DNA of 64,000 bases. Source: Diabrotica undecimpunctata. Its lineage: Eukaryota > Arthropoda > Insecta > Coleoptera > Chrysomelidae. The translations under genes and the position numbers were made by a program. The notes under the pieces are model-generated. The model was given only the letters and a program-made list of their open reading frames with translations. It was not told the DNA's origin and did no database searches. Of this stretch, positions 22,480-32,179 are shown piece by piece. Location: positions 89,803,816-89,867,815 of the forward strand of contig NC_092804.1 in NCBI RefSeq assembly GCF_040954645.1, written 5' to 3'. The first letter of the stretch is position 1. Each line of letters starts with the position of its first letter.

Positions 22480-22928
22480 TTAAGTTCCATCTTCTATCGA
22501 AGGTTGGAAATCATCATGGCTATTCGGACTCTTTTGACTGCCGCTCTAAAAAGTTCTGCACTACTGCATTCAAACCATTTTCTTAAGTTTTTAAGCCAGG
22601 ATATTCTTCGTCTTCCCACATTTCGCTTTCCTCGGATTTTGCCTTGGATAATAAGTTGTAATAATGCGTATTTTTGCCCTCTCATCACATGTCCTAAGTA
22701 CTCAAGTTTTCGTCTTTTGATAGTTAATATTATTTCCGCTCCATTTCCTATCATTCTAGTTACTTCCACGTTTGACATTCTTTGAATCCATGATATTCGT
22801 AGGATTCTTCTGTAACACCAAAATTCAAAGGCGGCCATCTTAGAATAACTATATCGAGCGAGAACATTATTGATGAGCAAAAGGGAGACCCATCGCTGAG
22901 AAAGTGACAAAGCAATTGGCAAAAGCAA
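22480..22928 (-). pseudogene. 5'-truncated RTE-type retrotransposon, C-terminal end
   Basis: A 144-codon frame on the minus strand. From KMAAFEFWCYRRILRISW it reads RRKLEYLGHVMRG, GKRNVGRRRISWL and RVRIAMMISNLR. This is the C-terminus of RTE-type endonuclease-reverse transcriptases, after the RT palm. The sequence after the stop contains a (AAG)n-like tail near 22470-22485. The residues before KMAA do not match the family, so the insertion is truncated there. It belongs to the same broad group as the fragments at 35480-35730 and 58803-59150. Confidence 0.75.
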
Positions 22929-23049
22929 AGGGTACTTTGTACTAAAGTACCCGTACTCTAAAGCATAAGCAGGTCTTTTCGTACTCTTTTCATTTTATCT
23001 AACAATAAAACAGGTATGCGTTTACACGTCATATTTTGTAACTGAATAA

Positions 23050-25565
23050 GTTGAGGAGGGGATAACTGTTTGTCTCAAGTTGGTCATTCAGAATTATGTC
23101 TGTATTTTTTAATTTGCTAATTTCCATAGATTTTAATATTCATAGAATCTAAAGATAGCTTAAGGCCTTTATTATAAATATACTTTTTTAGTAATGAAAA
23201 TATATAAATAGAACCTGGAATACGCATGTAAAGGAATGTAACCTTTGATCTTTGGTATAAACTCATCTCCTGAACAATGGGGCCGATATTACAAACTCAT
23301 TTACTTTTCACGAACTACATTAACGAACATTAACTACAGTTATTACTATACAAATCTGACTCGAAATATCGTCTTAAAGTAACAGTAACAGAAAAGTGAA
23401 AGATTAGTCATTTTTTATGAAGTTTAAAGTAGAAGCGTTCATCAAAATTGAAGTACTAATAAGACCACCGCAATCGGGCGTACCCTGGGTAATGAATAAT
23501 TAAGTAATCGTTAATTCGGGTGCGCTTAACACAAATATGACGTATTTCTAGTGCAGGAAGCACATAGATGGCCAATCCTATGGTATTTGGTATTAAGCTG
23601 ATCGCTGAAAATTACATATTAAATGCAGGCAAAAAAGCAAAGAAAAACTTAAAATGAGAGAAAACAAAACCAGTCAGCTGAGGGAACCTTTCTACGATGT
23701 TAAGCTTGGATCCGCTATCCACGTATATAATGAACAATATTACGGCTCCTGGTTGAGGATCTGAGCACAAAACTAACTATAAAATTTGAACCAAAATTAC
23801 AACAATGGCTAATATCCAAAGTCTGTAGACAAGCAAAGCAAAGACAAAGTTGTTGCCTTGCTTAAACCTGGCAAAAACTTCAACGACCACAAAAGCTATC
23901 GGCCAATATATCTATTTATTTTGTCAGCTATACAAAATACTTCTGCACATGATCCTTAATATAAACCGATAATAGAAGAAAAACTCAAATTAAAAGACAA
24001 AACTGGCTATATATGACAGGGTAGATCATATACGTCACAAATACTAAATCTCGCCCAACACAGCGAAGAGAAGTACGAAAAATATCAGGTATGAGGAGTG
24101 GTATTTGTCAATCTAAATGCCGCTTACGACACCTTAAATTATAGGGTATTTCTCCAAAATCTATGTAATATCTCCTTAGGTAATAAACTCACTTGTATTA
24201 TCCGCGTATGCCTACACAACAGAAGATTTTTCGTATCACTCAATGGTAAGAATAGCAGATGGAGAACGTAGAAGAACGGTCTCCTTTGGGGTAATGTAAT
24301 GGCACCTACTCTGTATAACATTTACACAACCCATACCAGTAAATACTAGGACTTTTATTATGTAGACGATACATCTATTGTTGCACAGCCAAAAACTTTT
24401 GTTGGTGAAGTGGAGAAAAATCTAAATCATACCTTAAACACCACAAAAATAGATTATGAATCAATTTTAAGCCAAACCCCGGAAAAAGTCAGGTGTGCTC
24501 CTTCAACGTCCCTAACAGAGACACTTTCACAAATCTGAACATATACCTGAACCAATAGTGTCATGAAATCCTTAAACTCTGGACTTGCTATAAATACCTT
24601 GAAGATAGTTTCTATCACACTTTGTCATTCACAAAACTTTGTTTAAAACCAAATGGCAAACTAGAACCAGAAAAATAATATTCTCTGCCAACTTGTCAGC
24701 TAAAAATGGGAAGCACATCCTGCCACCCTTAAAACGTAGACGCTTGAACTCTATGCTTCTGCTGCCGAATATACCTTGATAGTATGAGTGAGACCAATAC
24801 ATACCTAACACGTAGATTTAGTTATAAATTAGTCAGCCAAATTCAGCGAATATTAAGACTCACATCCATACATAAGCTCTACAATATCGTACCTATCAAT
24901 ATACCTAATATCCGAAGATAAGTAGCTAGAGAGCAAAAGAAACAAAGTCCAGATTCGTAACATCTACTCCACGAATACCAGCCCATTTTATGACTAGAAT
25001 TGAGGAAAAACTGGCTAGATCAACACATCTGCAAGATATACAAACAAAAATAAGCTGCTCCTCGCCATCTGAACCCTCGAAAGGAACTTTCTTATGGTAG
25101 TTATCTTCCTTAAATCTGCCAAGCAAACTCTGGACTCTTGCCTGCAAACACCAGTTAACTTGTGTGAATGTGGGGTGGTACAAGATCATCACACTTTTTT
25201 AGTTAACTTTACCATTTAAATCGCTCTTTTCTGAAGGGACAAGGTTTATTTATGTGAACTGAACATGTAAAGTACAGTCAGTAAGCTATTACTTGTAAAG
25301 ATCAATGCAAATTTGACACTAACTTCACTTATATTGATTACATATTACCCCTAAACAGGACATAAACCATTCAGAAATATGTAATATTGGTGAAGTGGTA
25401 TAATTCATGTTAGATAAATTAATCATTCTTCCCTATTTTGTGCACTACTACCCATTTTAACAAAAAAATATCTATTTTAGCACTTAAATATTTATTTTGA
25501 GATAACCTTCTATCCAGAATTATATGTAGTACACAGATAAAACCAGAAATAAAATAATAAAAAAG
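23050..25565 (+). repeat. Repeat unit B, copy in plus orientation
   Basis: This 2.5 kb stretch matches, in order, the right arm of the large inverted repeat (about 60600-63590) and, inverted, the left arm (about 31850-34240). Examples are gaccgatattacaaactcat near 23280 and 60655, and the gggataactgtttgtctcaag segment near 23058. It carries a broken RT (next entry). The match stops near 25565, where the ribozyme units begin. Confidence 0.75.
23850..25210 (+). pseudogene. Non-LTR reverse transcriptase remnant of unit B
   Basis: Read through stops and frameshifts, the plus strand gives a non-LTR RT: KSYRPI, then SYTSQILNLAQH, GVVFVNLNAAYDTLN (motif A region), LHNRRFFVSLNG, KNGLLWGNVMAPTLYNIYT (motif B), YYVDDTSIVAQ (motif C, both Asp present), and near 25150 a CECGVVQDHH knuckle typical of the C-terminal zinc motif. 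The equivalent boxes in the arms have lost an Asp (61851: YVYD; 32950: YIFD). This is the best preserved of the unit B RT copies, but it is still inactive. Confidence 0.7.
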
Positions 25566-25633
25566 CTGTATATAAAATATCAAAAAACATATATAATTAA
25601 AAAGACAGTCAAGATTTCATTTCACGTACAAAT

Positions 25634-25699
25634 CGTCTATGTATCTGTTGATACGTATTTCGCTTTAATAAAGCTCATCAGAACAGTTATTCATAGGCG
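25634..25699 (-). ncRNA. Hammerhead ribozyme, type I, copy 1
   Basis: On the minus strand: helix I strand (CTATG, internal loop, CTGTT), the core CTGATGA, stem II GCTTT-ATT-AAAGC, the core GAAA, a minimal palindromic stem III (ATACGTAT), cleavage after the C of GTATC, then the other helix I strand (AACAG, internal loop, CATAG). All invariant core bases are present. The very short stem III is characteristic of Penelope-like and retrozyme hammerheads, which are thought to act best as dimers. Confidence 0.85.
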
Positions 25700-26039
25700 T
25701 TCTCAACTTGAAAATTAATCTTTTCTGTCTTTGGGAAACAACGATAAAATGGCTTCGAAACGGACGCAATAGCGACATCTGATATTAAATCCGTAAAATA
25801 GTTTCGAAACACAATTCAGATAATTGCCTTAATCTGGAGCCTTCCAAAAATTGCAAGACATAGCCAGACGTTGATAAAGATGTTAAAAGAGACATGGGGA
25901 ATCTAAAATTTGCATTCCACGACATGTCGCCTCAACTAAGCAGAAATCGTTAGCGAATTGGTTTCTTGTACTCATACAGAGTAGATCCGAATAAAAATAA
26001 AATTAAAAAGACAGTCAAGATTTCATTTCACGTCCAAAT

Positions 26040-26105
26040 CGTCTATGTATCTGTTGATACGTATTTCGCTTTAATAAAGCTCATCAGAACAGTTATTCAT
26101 AGGCG
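26040..26105 (-). ncRNA. Hammerhead ribozyme, type I, copy 2
   Basis: The core and helices are identical to the copy at 25634-25699, exactly 406 bp away on the same strand. A transcript reading through both could be cut twice to release a 406-nt unit. Confidence 0.85.
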
Positions 26106-26493
26106 TTCTCAACGTGAAAATTAATCTTTTCTGTCTTTGGGAAGCAACGATAAAATGGCTTCGAAACGGACGCAATAGCGACATCTGATATTAAATCCGT
26201 AAAATAGTTTCGAAACACAATTCAGATAACTGCCTTAATCTGGAGCCTTCTAAAAATTGCAAGACATAGCCAGACGTTGATAAAGATGTTAAAAGGGACA
26301 TGGGGAATCTAAAATTTGCATTCCACGACATGTCTCCTCAACTAAGCAGAAATTGTTAGCGAATTGGTTTCTTGTACTCATACAGAGTAGATCCGAATAA
26401 AAATAAAATTAAAAAGACAGTTATCTGAATTGTGTTTCGAAACTATTTTACGGATTTAATATCAGATGTCGCTATTGCGTCCGTTTCGAAGCC

Positions 26494-27216
26494 TGTAACG
26501 ATGCTCTGATCGTTTAACAGTTCGAACCGTGGGAGTGTCAATATTTGCGCATCCACTTCTATAACGTGACGGCCAAGTGGGATTCAGAACGGCTATTTAA
26601 GGCGTGTGAATAGCGGAATTAAGCAGTCTTGTAGCTAGCGCTCTAGGCTCCCTGACTCGCCGGTGTAGTGAACCTGCGAGCCATCTCGGACAGAGAGATT
26701 TCCGTATTGAGGATCATACTCTGTCCCTAACCAAGCGGAACCCATCGGTGTTGCGTATTGAGCATTACCGTAGATCTGCACAGAACCAACCGGGACAGAA
26801 AGATTTCCGTATTGAGGATCATACTCTGTCCTTAGCCAAGCGGAACCCGTCGGTATTGTGCATTGAACATTGCCATGGGTCTGCACAGCTAAATATTTTG
26901 TTTGCGAGTGTATTCGGAGCTTTCGCTGAATTGAAGCGAAAGCGAGTATAAATCTGCGCGCGATCGATTTCCCCCATTTCGTTTCTTATTAGTACTAATT
27001 AATTTCTTTTCTTTTATAGACGTTCACCGGGGACTTCGTTCATCGTGGGATCCAGACGGGGACGTAGAATTCGTTTTAGTTTTATTCATTGTATAAGTAT
27101 ACAAAGTAGAATTCCTTTTTATTTTTATTTATTGTATATACTAAATTAATAGATTTATTTTTATTTCAAACCTGTGTTTTACTGAGTCTGTCGCCCCGAA
27201 AGAGCTACCCATCACA
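26494..27216. mobile_element. Solo LTR of an LTR retrotransposon (723 bp)
   Basis: It begins TGTAACG and ends ATCACA (TG...CA), and is flanked by a 4-bp duplication agcc (26490-26493 and 27217-27220). The uninterrupted target tcgaagccatttt is seen inverted in both neighbouring 406-bp units, so the borders are certain. It contains a TATA-like tataaa at 26947-26952 and two 105-bp tandem subrepeats. No internal coding region is left, which fits recombination between two LTRs. The 4-bp duplication suggests a Ty3/gypsy-type element. The strand is unproven, although the TATA box favours plus. Confidence 0.85.
26688..26889 (+). repeat. Two 105-bp tandem subrepeats inside the solo LTR
   Basis: ggacagagagatttccgt at 26688 and ggacagaaagatttccgt at 26793 start two diverged copies, each ending in tctgcacag. 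They lie upstream of the TATA-like motif, where LTR enhancers usually sit. Confidence 0.8.
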
Positions 27217-27271
27217 AGCCATTTTATCGTTGCTTCCCAAAGACAGAAAAGATTAATTTTCACGTTGAAAA

Positions 27272-27337
27272 CGCCTATGAATAACTGTTCTGATGAGCTT
27301 TATTAAAGCGAAATACGTATCAACAGATACATAGACG
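27272..27337 (+). ncRNA. Hammerhead ribozyme, type I, copy 3 (plus strand, upstream of the PLE ORF)
   Basis: Core CTGATGA at 27290-27296, stem II 27297-27301 with 27305-27309, GAAA 27310-27313, palindromic stem III ATACGTAT 27313-27320, and cleavage expected after C27321. Helix I pairs 27285-27289 with 27322-27326, then 27275-27279 with 27330-27334 beyond an internal loop, then 27272-27273 with 27336-27337. It lies in the same sense as the Penelope-like ORF that starts about 170 bp downstream, the usual place in such elements. Confidence 0.9.
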
Positions 27338-27507
27338 ATTTGGACGTGAAATGAAATCTTGACTGTCTTTTTAATTTTATTTTTATTCGGATCTACTCTG
27401 TATGAGTACAAGAAACCAATTCGCTAACGATTTCTGCTTAGTTGAGGAGACACTTACTAATGCATATAATTATGAAAGTCAATATTACATTAAAGATTCT
27501 TTTGAGA

Positions 27508-28849
27508 TGGCCTTGACGTTGTATCCTTATTCAGCAATGTTCATCTAGGAATATGTTTGGCATCAATAGAGATCAACTGGGACCGTATTAGAGGTTGTTG
27601 TTCCATGTCTTACGACAGATTCATCAGCATCGTCGAATTTCTCTTTAACAACACTTACTTCTCATTTAATGATAAATTCTATCAACAAACTTTCGGTACC
27701 CCTATGGGAGCTAAGATTTCTCCTACCATTGCAACTTACGTTATGGATTATGTATTAGACTCAGTCATTCCTTTACTATCCTTTAATATTCCATTTATTA
27801 AAAAATATGTTGATGATATCATTTTGGCTATACCCAATGACAAGGTAGATGAACTATTAGATACTTTTAATGGTTATGACCCCTACATCCAGTTCACTAT
27901 AGAGAGGGAAGATGGTAATTGGTCCGTCCCCTTTCTCGACATAAGGATGATCAGGGAAACCAACAACATCAAAATAGATTGGTATCAAAAACCGACCCAT
28001 TCTGGTAGATACCTTAACTACAACTCATACCATAATAATTCTACCAAAGTCAACTTAATCAAACAGATGAAAAATAGGGTAACAAAACTATCAGATCCTT
28101 CATTTCATACAAAAAACCTACAAATCCTACAGAAACTTTTTATTTCAAACGCTTATCCAACACCATTAGTTAATAAGATTTTGTTTAATACTATCCATGA
28201 CGAAGATATTTCACCTTCCTTCGCGACTAACAATGCTGATCCTGATGTCTTAAGTGGGAACCTAGTCTCGGATACTCCTATAAACAAATATTTTTCACTA
28301 CCATATTTCAGAGATATCACTCCGGGGTTAACAAGGATTCTGAAAAGTGTTGAAAATAGCTTTGGCAATAATAATAACAACATTAAACTTAATGTGGCTT
28401 GTAGATCAGCCCTAACAATTAATAATCTTTATTCTAAGATAAAAGATAAGACTCCCATAGATAGGCTTAGTAATATTGTCTACAATATTCCATGTCTCTC
28501 TTGCAACAATTCCTACATCGGTCAAACATCTCAATTATTGAAATCACGTATTACACTACACAAAAGTGATTCTCGACTTCACCCTGACCGTTGTGCATTA
28601 GCCAAACATGTCCATTCCACTGGTCATCTCATGGACTATACTAACACCACAATTCTCCACCGTGAGAACAATAAATCTAAAAGAGAGTTCGTTGAAATGT
28701 CTTATATTTTCCTTAACGATTTCTCCATTAATGTTAAGAGTGACATCAAGAATCTAAGCGATATATACCACTTGTTACTTAAATCAGATACCAAGAACAA
28801 TACTATATCACAGATATCTAACTTGACTGATATATCCATTAACAACTAA
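27508..28849 (+). CDS. Penelope-like element ORF, RT palm plus GIY-YIG endonuclease (5'-truncated)
   Basis: The frame is open from about 27508 (no ATG until 27557) to the stop at 28849, about 447 codons. It begins inside the RT at motif A (DVVSLFSNV), then GTPMGAKISPTIA (motif B) and KYVDDIILAI (motif C), with FLDIRMI after it. The C-terminal third is a GIY-YIG nuclease with a Cys pair: YNIPCLSCNNSYIGQT, LAKHVHSTGH, and KREFVEMSYI with the presumed catalytic Glu. Full-length PLE proteins are about 800 residues, so the N-terminal half and RT fingers are missing. The remaining frame is intact, so loss was by truncation and not decay. An in-frame stop lies just upstream, and the ribozyme-bearing pLTR is joined directly. 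Confidence 0.9.
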
Positions 28850-29290
28850 CATACCTTTATAATTAATTTTCATTAACAAAAAATATATAACATTCCCTTG
28901 CTTTTCTTAGATACATCTCAATAAAATGCAATAATACATGAACAATATAATATAATAAAATAAAGAAAATCAAAATAATATTTCCCTTTACTGGGATTTA
29001 AATTCATTCGTTTTTTACCAATGAACCTTAACGACATAAAGATTCATAAGAACTAATGAAGTTGTCAGCGCTTGCGTTCTGGCTAAAACAGAACCAAAGT
29101 TTTTTAATATTCTAACTCTACAATTCTAAGTTACGGTAAGATCAATAATGTTTTAATAGATAATATATGATAGCTAATTATAATTTATTCTCTTTCAGCC
29201 CTGAAGAAGCCAAATTAATTCTCTTTGGCGAAAACGTTCGGCGAAACAATTGATACACATTAGAGTCTTTCTTGCAGATTTCCCCAATAT
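28850..29290 (+). other. Probable 3' region of the Penelope-like element
   Basis: Non-coding AT-rich stretch ending in a less AT-rich segment (ctgaagaagccaaattaatt, ggcgaaaacgttcggcg) of the kind found at the ends of Penelope-like elements. The border is uncertain. Confidence 0.4.
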
Positions 29291-29299
29291 TTAAGAGTT

Positions 29300-29302
<3 letters not shown>

Positions 29303-29394
<92 letters not shown>

Positions 29395-29402
29395 ATATAT
29401 AT
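29303..29402. repeat. (TA)n microsatellite
   Basis: About 100 bp of almost pure TA dinucleotide with a single G interruption at 29380. It separates the Penelope-like element from the mariner-like element, whose TA target preference may explain the position. Confidence 0.95.
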
Positions 29403-29734
29403 ACAGTGGTGAGTTTCTTACCACCCGGCAAAATAGCGGAAAGGATAGAAGACAGATTAAGTTGTGAGATAGTACGAGTAAAGGCTAGTTATTAGACGTG
29501 TCTATTTGACTTCAGTCATAATTATACGGATGACCTCGAAAATATTTTATTTTAATAATTTCTGATGTTAGAATAAATGATTAAATATATTAAGATATAT
29601 TATAGTAAAAAACATTATTAGTAGCGATTTTAAATTATAATTCTCTAAGTTTATTTAATTATAAAAATAACTCAACTTAAATATTTGACTAAACTAAATA
29701 GGTATGTTCAGTCCGAAAACAATTGTTGTATGTG

Positions 29735-29812
29735 GAGTTGGCGTAATTGTTAGAGACGTTGTCTATTGATAATAAGACTGGGGTGCAATTCACACCAAGG
29801 GTAAAATTTTTG
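29735..29812 (+). ncRNA. tRNA-like segment (tRNA pseudogene or SINE head)
   Basis: Contains TTGGCGTAATTGTTAGAGA, which resembles a tRNA D-arm/A-box, a possible anticodon-type arm (GTCTATTG...AAGAC), and a T-arm/B-box-like GGGTGCAATTCACACC. The acceptor stem does not pair, so this is not a functional tRNA. A tRNA-derived SINE head is the likely explanation. Confidence 0.4.
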
Positions 29813-30164
29813 TTTTACTCAATCAAAAATAATAGAAAATATGATACATATTAGGTAACAAGTTTTCGAAAAACTCATTATTTACAATTTATTCTTATTC
29901 CAATTTTATAAAATAGAAATACAAAATATTTCAAATTCAATTCCAGTTTTACAGTCTTCAGTTGTGAATGGAAAATAATCCATTGAAGACTGTTTAATGT
30001 CAAATCCATCACTAAATTCTCAGTGTTAATATCAATTCCTCTGTACAGGTAATGATTTTCAAAACAATTGACGACATTGGAATGGATGCGCGTGAACAGC
30101 TACCTGCTTTATAGCTAACCAAATCATCAAGCCTTCAAGTTATCAAATAATAACACATCGAGAA

Positions 30165-31060
30165 GTGTTTTTTACGGTAAACAGAATCTTTTTATTGAAA
30201 AACCAATTCGTGAAAAGGATTTTAACGGTCGAGGAAAAAGTGCAAATTGTTGTCTGGCACGTGAATGGATTATCAGACAACATGATTAGACAACAATTTG
30301 TAAATATGTTTCCAAATAGGCCGGCTCCAGCACGATCAACAATTCAGTCTATTATACGTAATTTTTTTACTTATGGATCCGTGTTCGATCCAAGAGGAGT
30401 TCGCAGACGAAGGTAGGTAAATCCAGATTTGGAACTAAGGGACACTTTGATTTGTGCAAGTATTGAGCAAAATCCTACCCAATCAACACCTCGTCTCGGA
30501 GAACAATGTGGAATTCCAAGATTTAGAGTAGTTGAAATTTTGTAAAGACATCGATACCGTCCCTATAAACTTCATAAATCCAACGAACAATTTCCTGGGG
30601 ATCAATATAGACGTTTAGAATTTTGTCAAACTGCAATGGAAATGTCACATCAAGATGAACATTTTTTAGAGAACGTTTTGTTCACCGATGAATGTACGTT
30701 TTCATTGCATGGCCGTCACAATTCAATCAATGCTAGGTATTGATCTCGAGGAAATCCTCGTCAGATTTATGTCGCTCGTACCCAGCGTCTTCGAAAAGTA
30801 AATGTTTGGGGAGGCATAATAGGGAATCATGTCATTGGTCCATTTTTTATAGACGGTATGTTGACTGGGCGGAAATACTTGGAACTTCTGCAAAATGAAA
30901 TTGTCCTAGCCCTTTGTAATTTACCAATACATTTCGATTCCATATGGTTTCAACACGATGGTTGTCCTGCACATAATTCTCGCATCGTCAGTGAATATCT
31001 TAGTGCGACTTTTCCTAATCGATTGATTAGTGGCCACGGATATTTTTTTATTTTTGTAGA
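30165..31060 (+). pseudogene. Tc1/mariner-type (DDE) transposase, broken and truncated
   Basis: The N-terminal helix-turn-helix region reads LTVEEKVQIVVWHVNG and PARSTIQSIIRNF, followed by a stop after RGVRRRR (30414-30416). The same strand continues through stops with QNPTQSTPRLGEQ, then NVLFTDECTFSLHGRHN (first catalytic Asp), VNVWGGIIGNHVIGPFF, and WFQHDGCPAHNSR (second catalytic Asp). Similarity ends after FPNRLIS, so the third catalytic residue and the C-terminus are missing. At least three stops are visible. The order and spacing of the motifs identify the family, but the protein is dead. Confidence 0.85.
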
Positions 31061-31235
31061 ATTTTTACTTATTTAAACATTCTTTAAAAGTTTTTACTTT
31101 ATTTTCGAAAGTACGACGATACTGTTTTGTCAATAAGATTTTTTGTTTTAACTTTAGTTTTTGTTTAGTTTTGTTTAGTGATTCAAAGCAAAACGATCTT
31201 TGCATAATTTCAAATTATTAAAAAAAGGTTGAGGT

Positions 31236-31285
31236 TCAAGTGAGCTCCGTGGTGAAGTGGACACCGATATACGGAGCTCACTTGA
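31236..31285. repeat. 15-bp perfect inverted repeat (hairpin)
   Basis: tcaagtgagctccgt (31236-31250) pairs perfectly with 31271-31285 across a 20-base loop. It is GC-richer than its AT-rich surroundings. Confidence 0.85.
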
Positions 31286-32179
31286 CCATTCCATAATATT
31301 GGCTCTGTCGATTCGTTAAGATGTATAGTTTCATAATTTTTAAAAATTTGGTAGAGTCCATAAGTACCCCTGTATCATAAATGTATATCGCTTAGTTCAC
31401 GTGTATATATTATAGGGGTCGTTCAGATCTTTTTCACTGTATATTGGAACCATAAGTATATCGGTTTAAGTAAGCTCTGATAGTTTGGCAACTATGCGAT
31501 TAAGCCGTATATTTTCAGCGTATATTCTAAACGGTTCATACGGACTCCTTAGTCCTTATTTTGTTATCATTCATACGCATTACAGTATGTAATAGATATG
31601 TATACTACCAAATACCTGTTTTTGATAGGTACGTGCTTTTCTAAAAATAGCTTTATAGATACAAAAGGATTTCGTTACCAAGTTGGATGTTTTTTTCATA
31701 TGCGGAAGTTTCCTAATGCATTTTTTTAACGTTAGTATGTCTTTATACGTTATATTTAAGAATCCAATTAAGATGAACTTGTTTTATTTCATCCATCTAT
31801 TGTTTTACGATATCTTGTAGCTTCTTTATTATTTTATTTCTGGTTTTGTTTGTATACTACATATAATTCTGGATAGGTTATCTTAAAATAAATATTTAAG
31901 TGCTAAAATAGATATTTTTGTGTAAAAATGGATAGTAGTCCGCAAAAAAGGGAAGAATGCTTAATTTATTTAGCCAGAATATATCACTTTACCAATATTA
32001 CATACTTCTGAATGGTAAGGTAATTTAGGGGTAATATGTAATCAATATAAGTGGAGTTACTGTCAAATTTGCAATGATCTTTATAAGCAATAGTTTACTG
32101 ACTGTATTTTACATGTTCAGTTTCAATAATTAAACCTTGTCCCTTCAGAAAAGAGCAATTTAAATGGCAAAGTCAACTA

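Larger units (their letters stand above)
25596..26407 (-). repeat. Two tandem 406-bp retrozyme/Penelope-LTR-like units
   Basis: attaaaaagacag occurs at 25596, 26002 and 26408, an exact 406-bp period. The two units are nearly identical along their length (a few substitutions such as ttcaagttgag versus ttcacgttgag on the minus strand). Each contains a hammerhead ribozyme on the minus strand. Tandem units of this size with type I hammerheads are typical of metazoan retrozymes and of Penelope-like element pLTRs. A diverged part of the same unit lies at 36650-36840 (minus) and 57720-57930 (plus). Confidence 0.85.
26408..27451 (+). repeat. Third ribozyme unit, inverted, split by a solo LTR
   Basis: After attaaaaagacag at 26408 the sequence switches to the reverse complement of the 406-bp unit (ttatctgaattgtgtttcg onward from 26421). 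It is interrupted by the LTR at 26494-27216, resumes at attttatcgttgc, includes a plus-strand ribozyme (27272-27337), continues into the next repeat start (27362-27451), and then gives way at 27452 to the body of the Penelope-like element. It is probably the pLTR upstream of that element's ORF. Confidence 0.8.
29404..31439 (+). mobile_element. Tc1/mariner-like DNA transposon, degenerate
   Basis: The sequence CAGTGGTGAG at 29404 follows TA, and TTTTTCACTG ending at 31439 is followed by TA, as expected for Tc1/mariner ends inserted at TA. The two ends share only the CAGTG core, so they may not be a true pair. A broken transposase (30165-31060) lies between. The long 5' region also holds a tRNA-like stretch. 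Treat the outer limits as provisional. Confidence 0.5.

Noticed and set aside
24139..25192. Minus-strand frames within unit B
   Set aside because: The plus strand carries ordered RT motifs (motif B, YVDD, Cys-His knuckle), so these are shadows.
26635..26951. Repetitive frames on both strands in the solo LTR, reading as a repeat protein
   Set aside because: The repetition comes from the 105-bp LTR subrepeats, and LTR borders and target duplication are clear. Not a gene.
29303..29402. (TA)n tract as an origin or regulatory site
   Set aside because: A plain microsatellite explains it.
29404..31439. Calling the mariner-like ends a confirmed TIR pair
   Set aside because: Only CAGTG is shared, and the right end coincides with the start of the large inverted repeat, so the pair may be accidental. 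The element is reported with reduced confidence.
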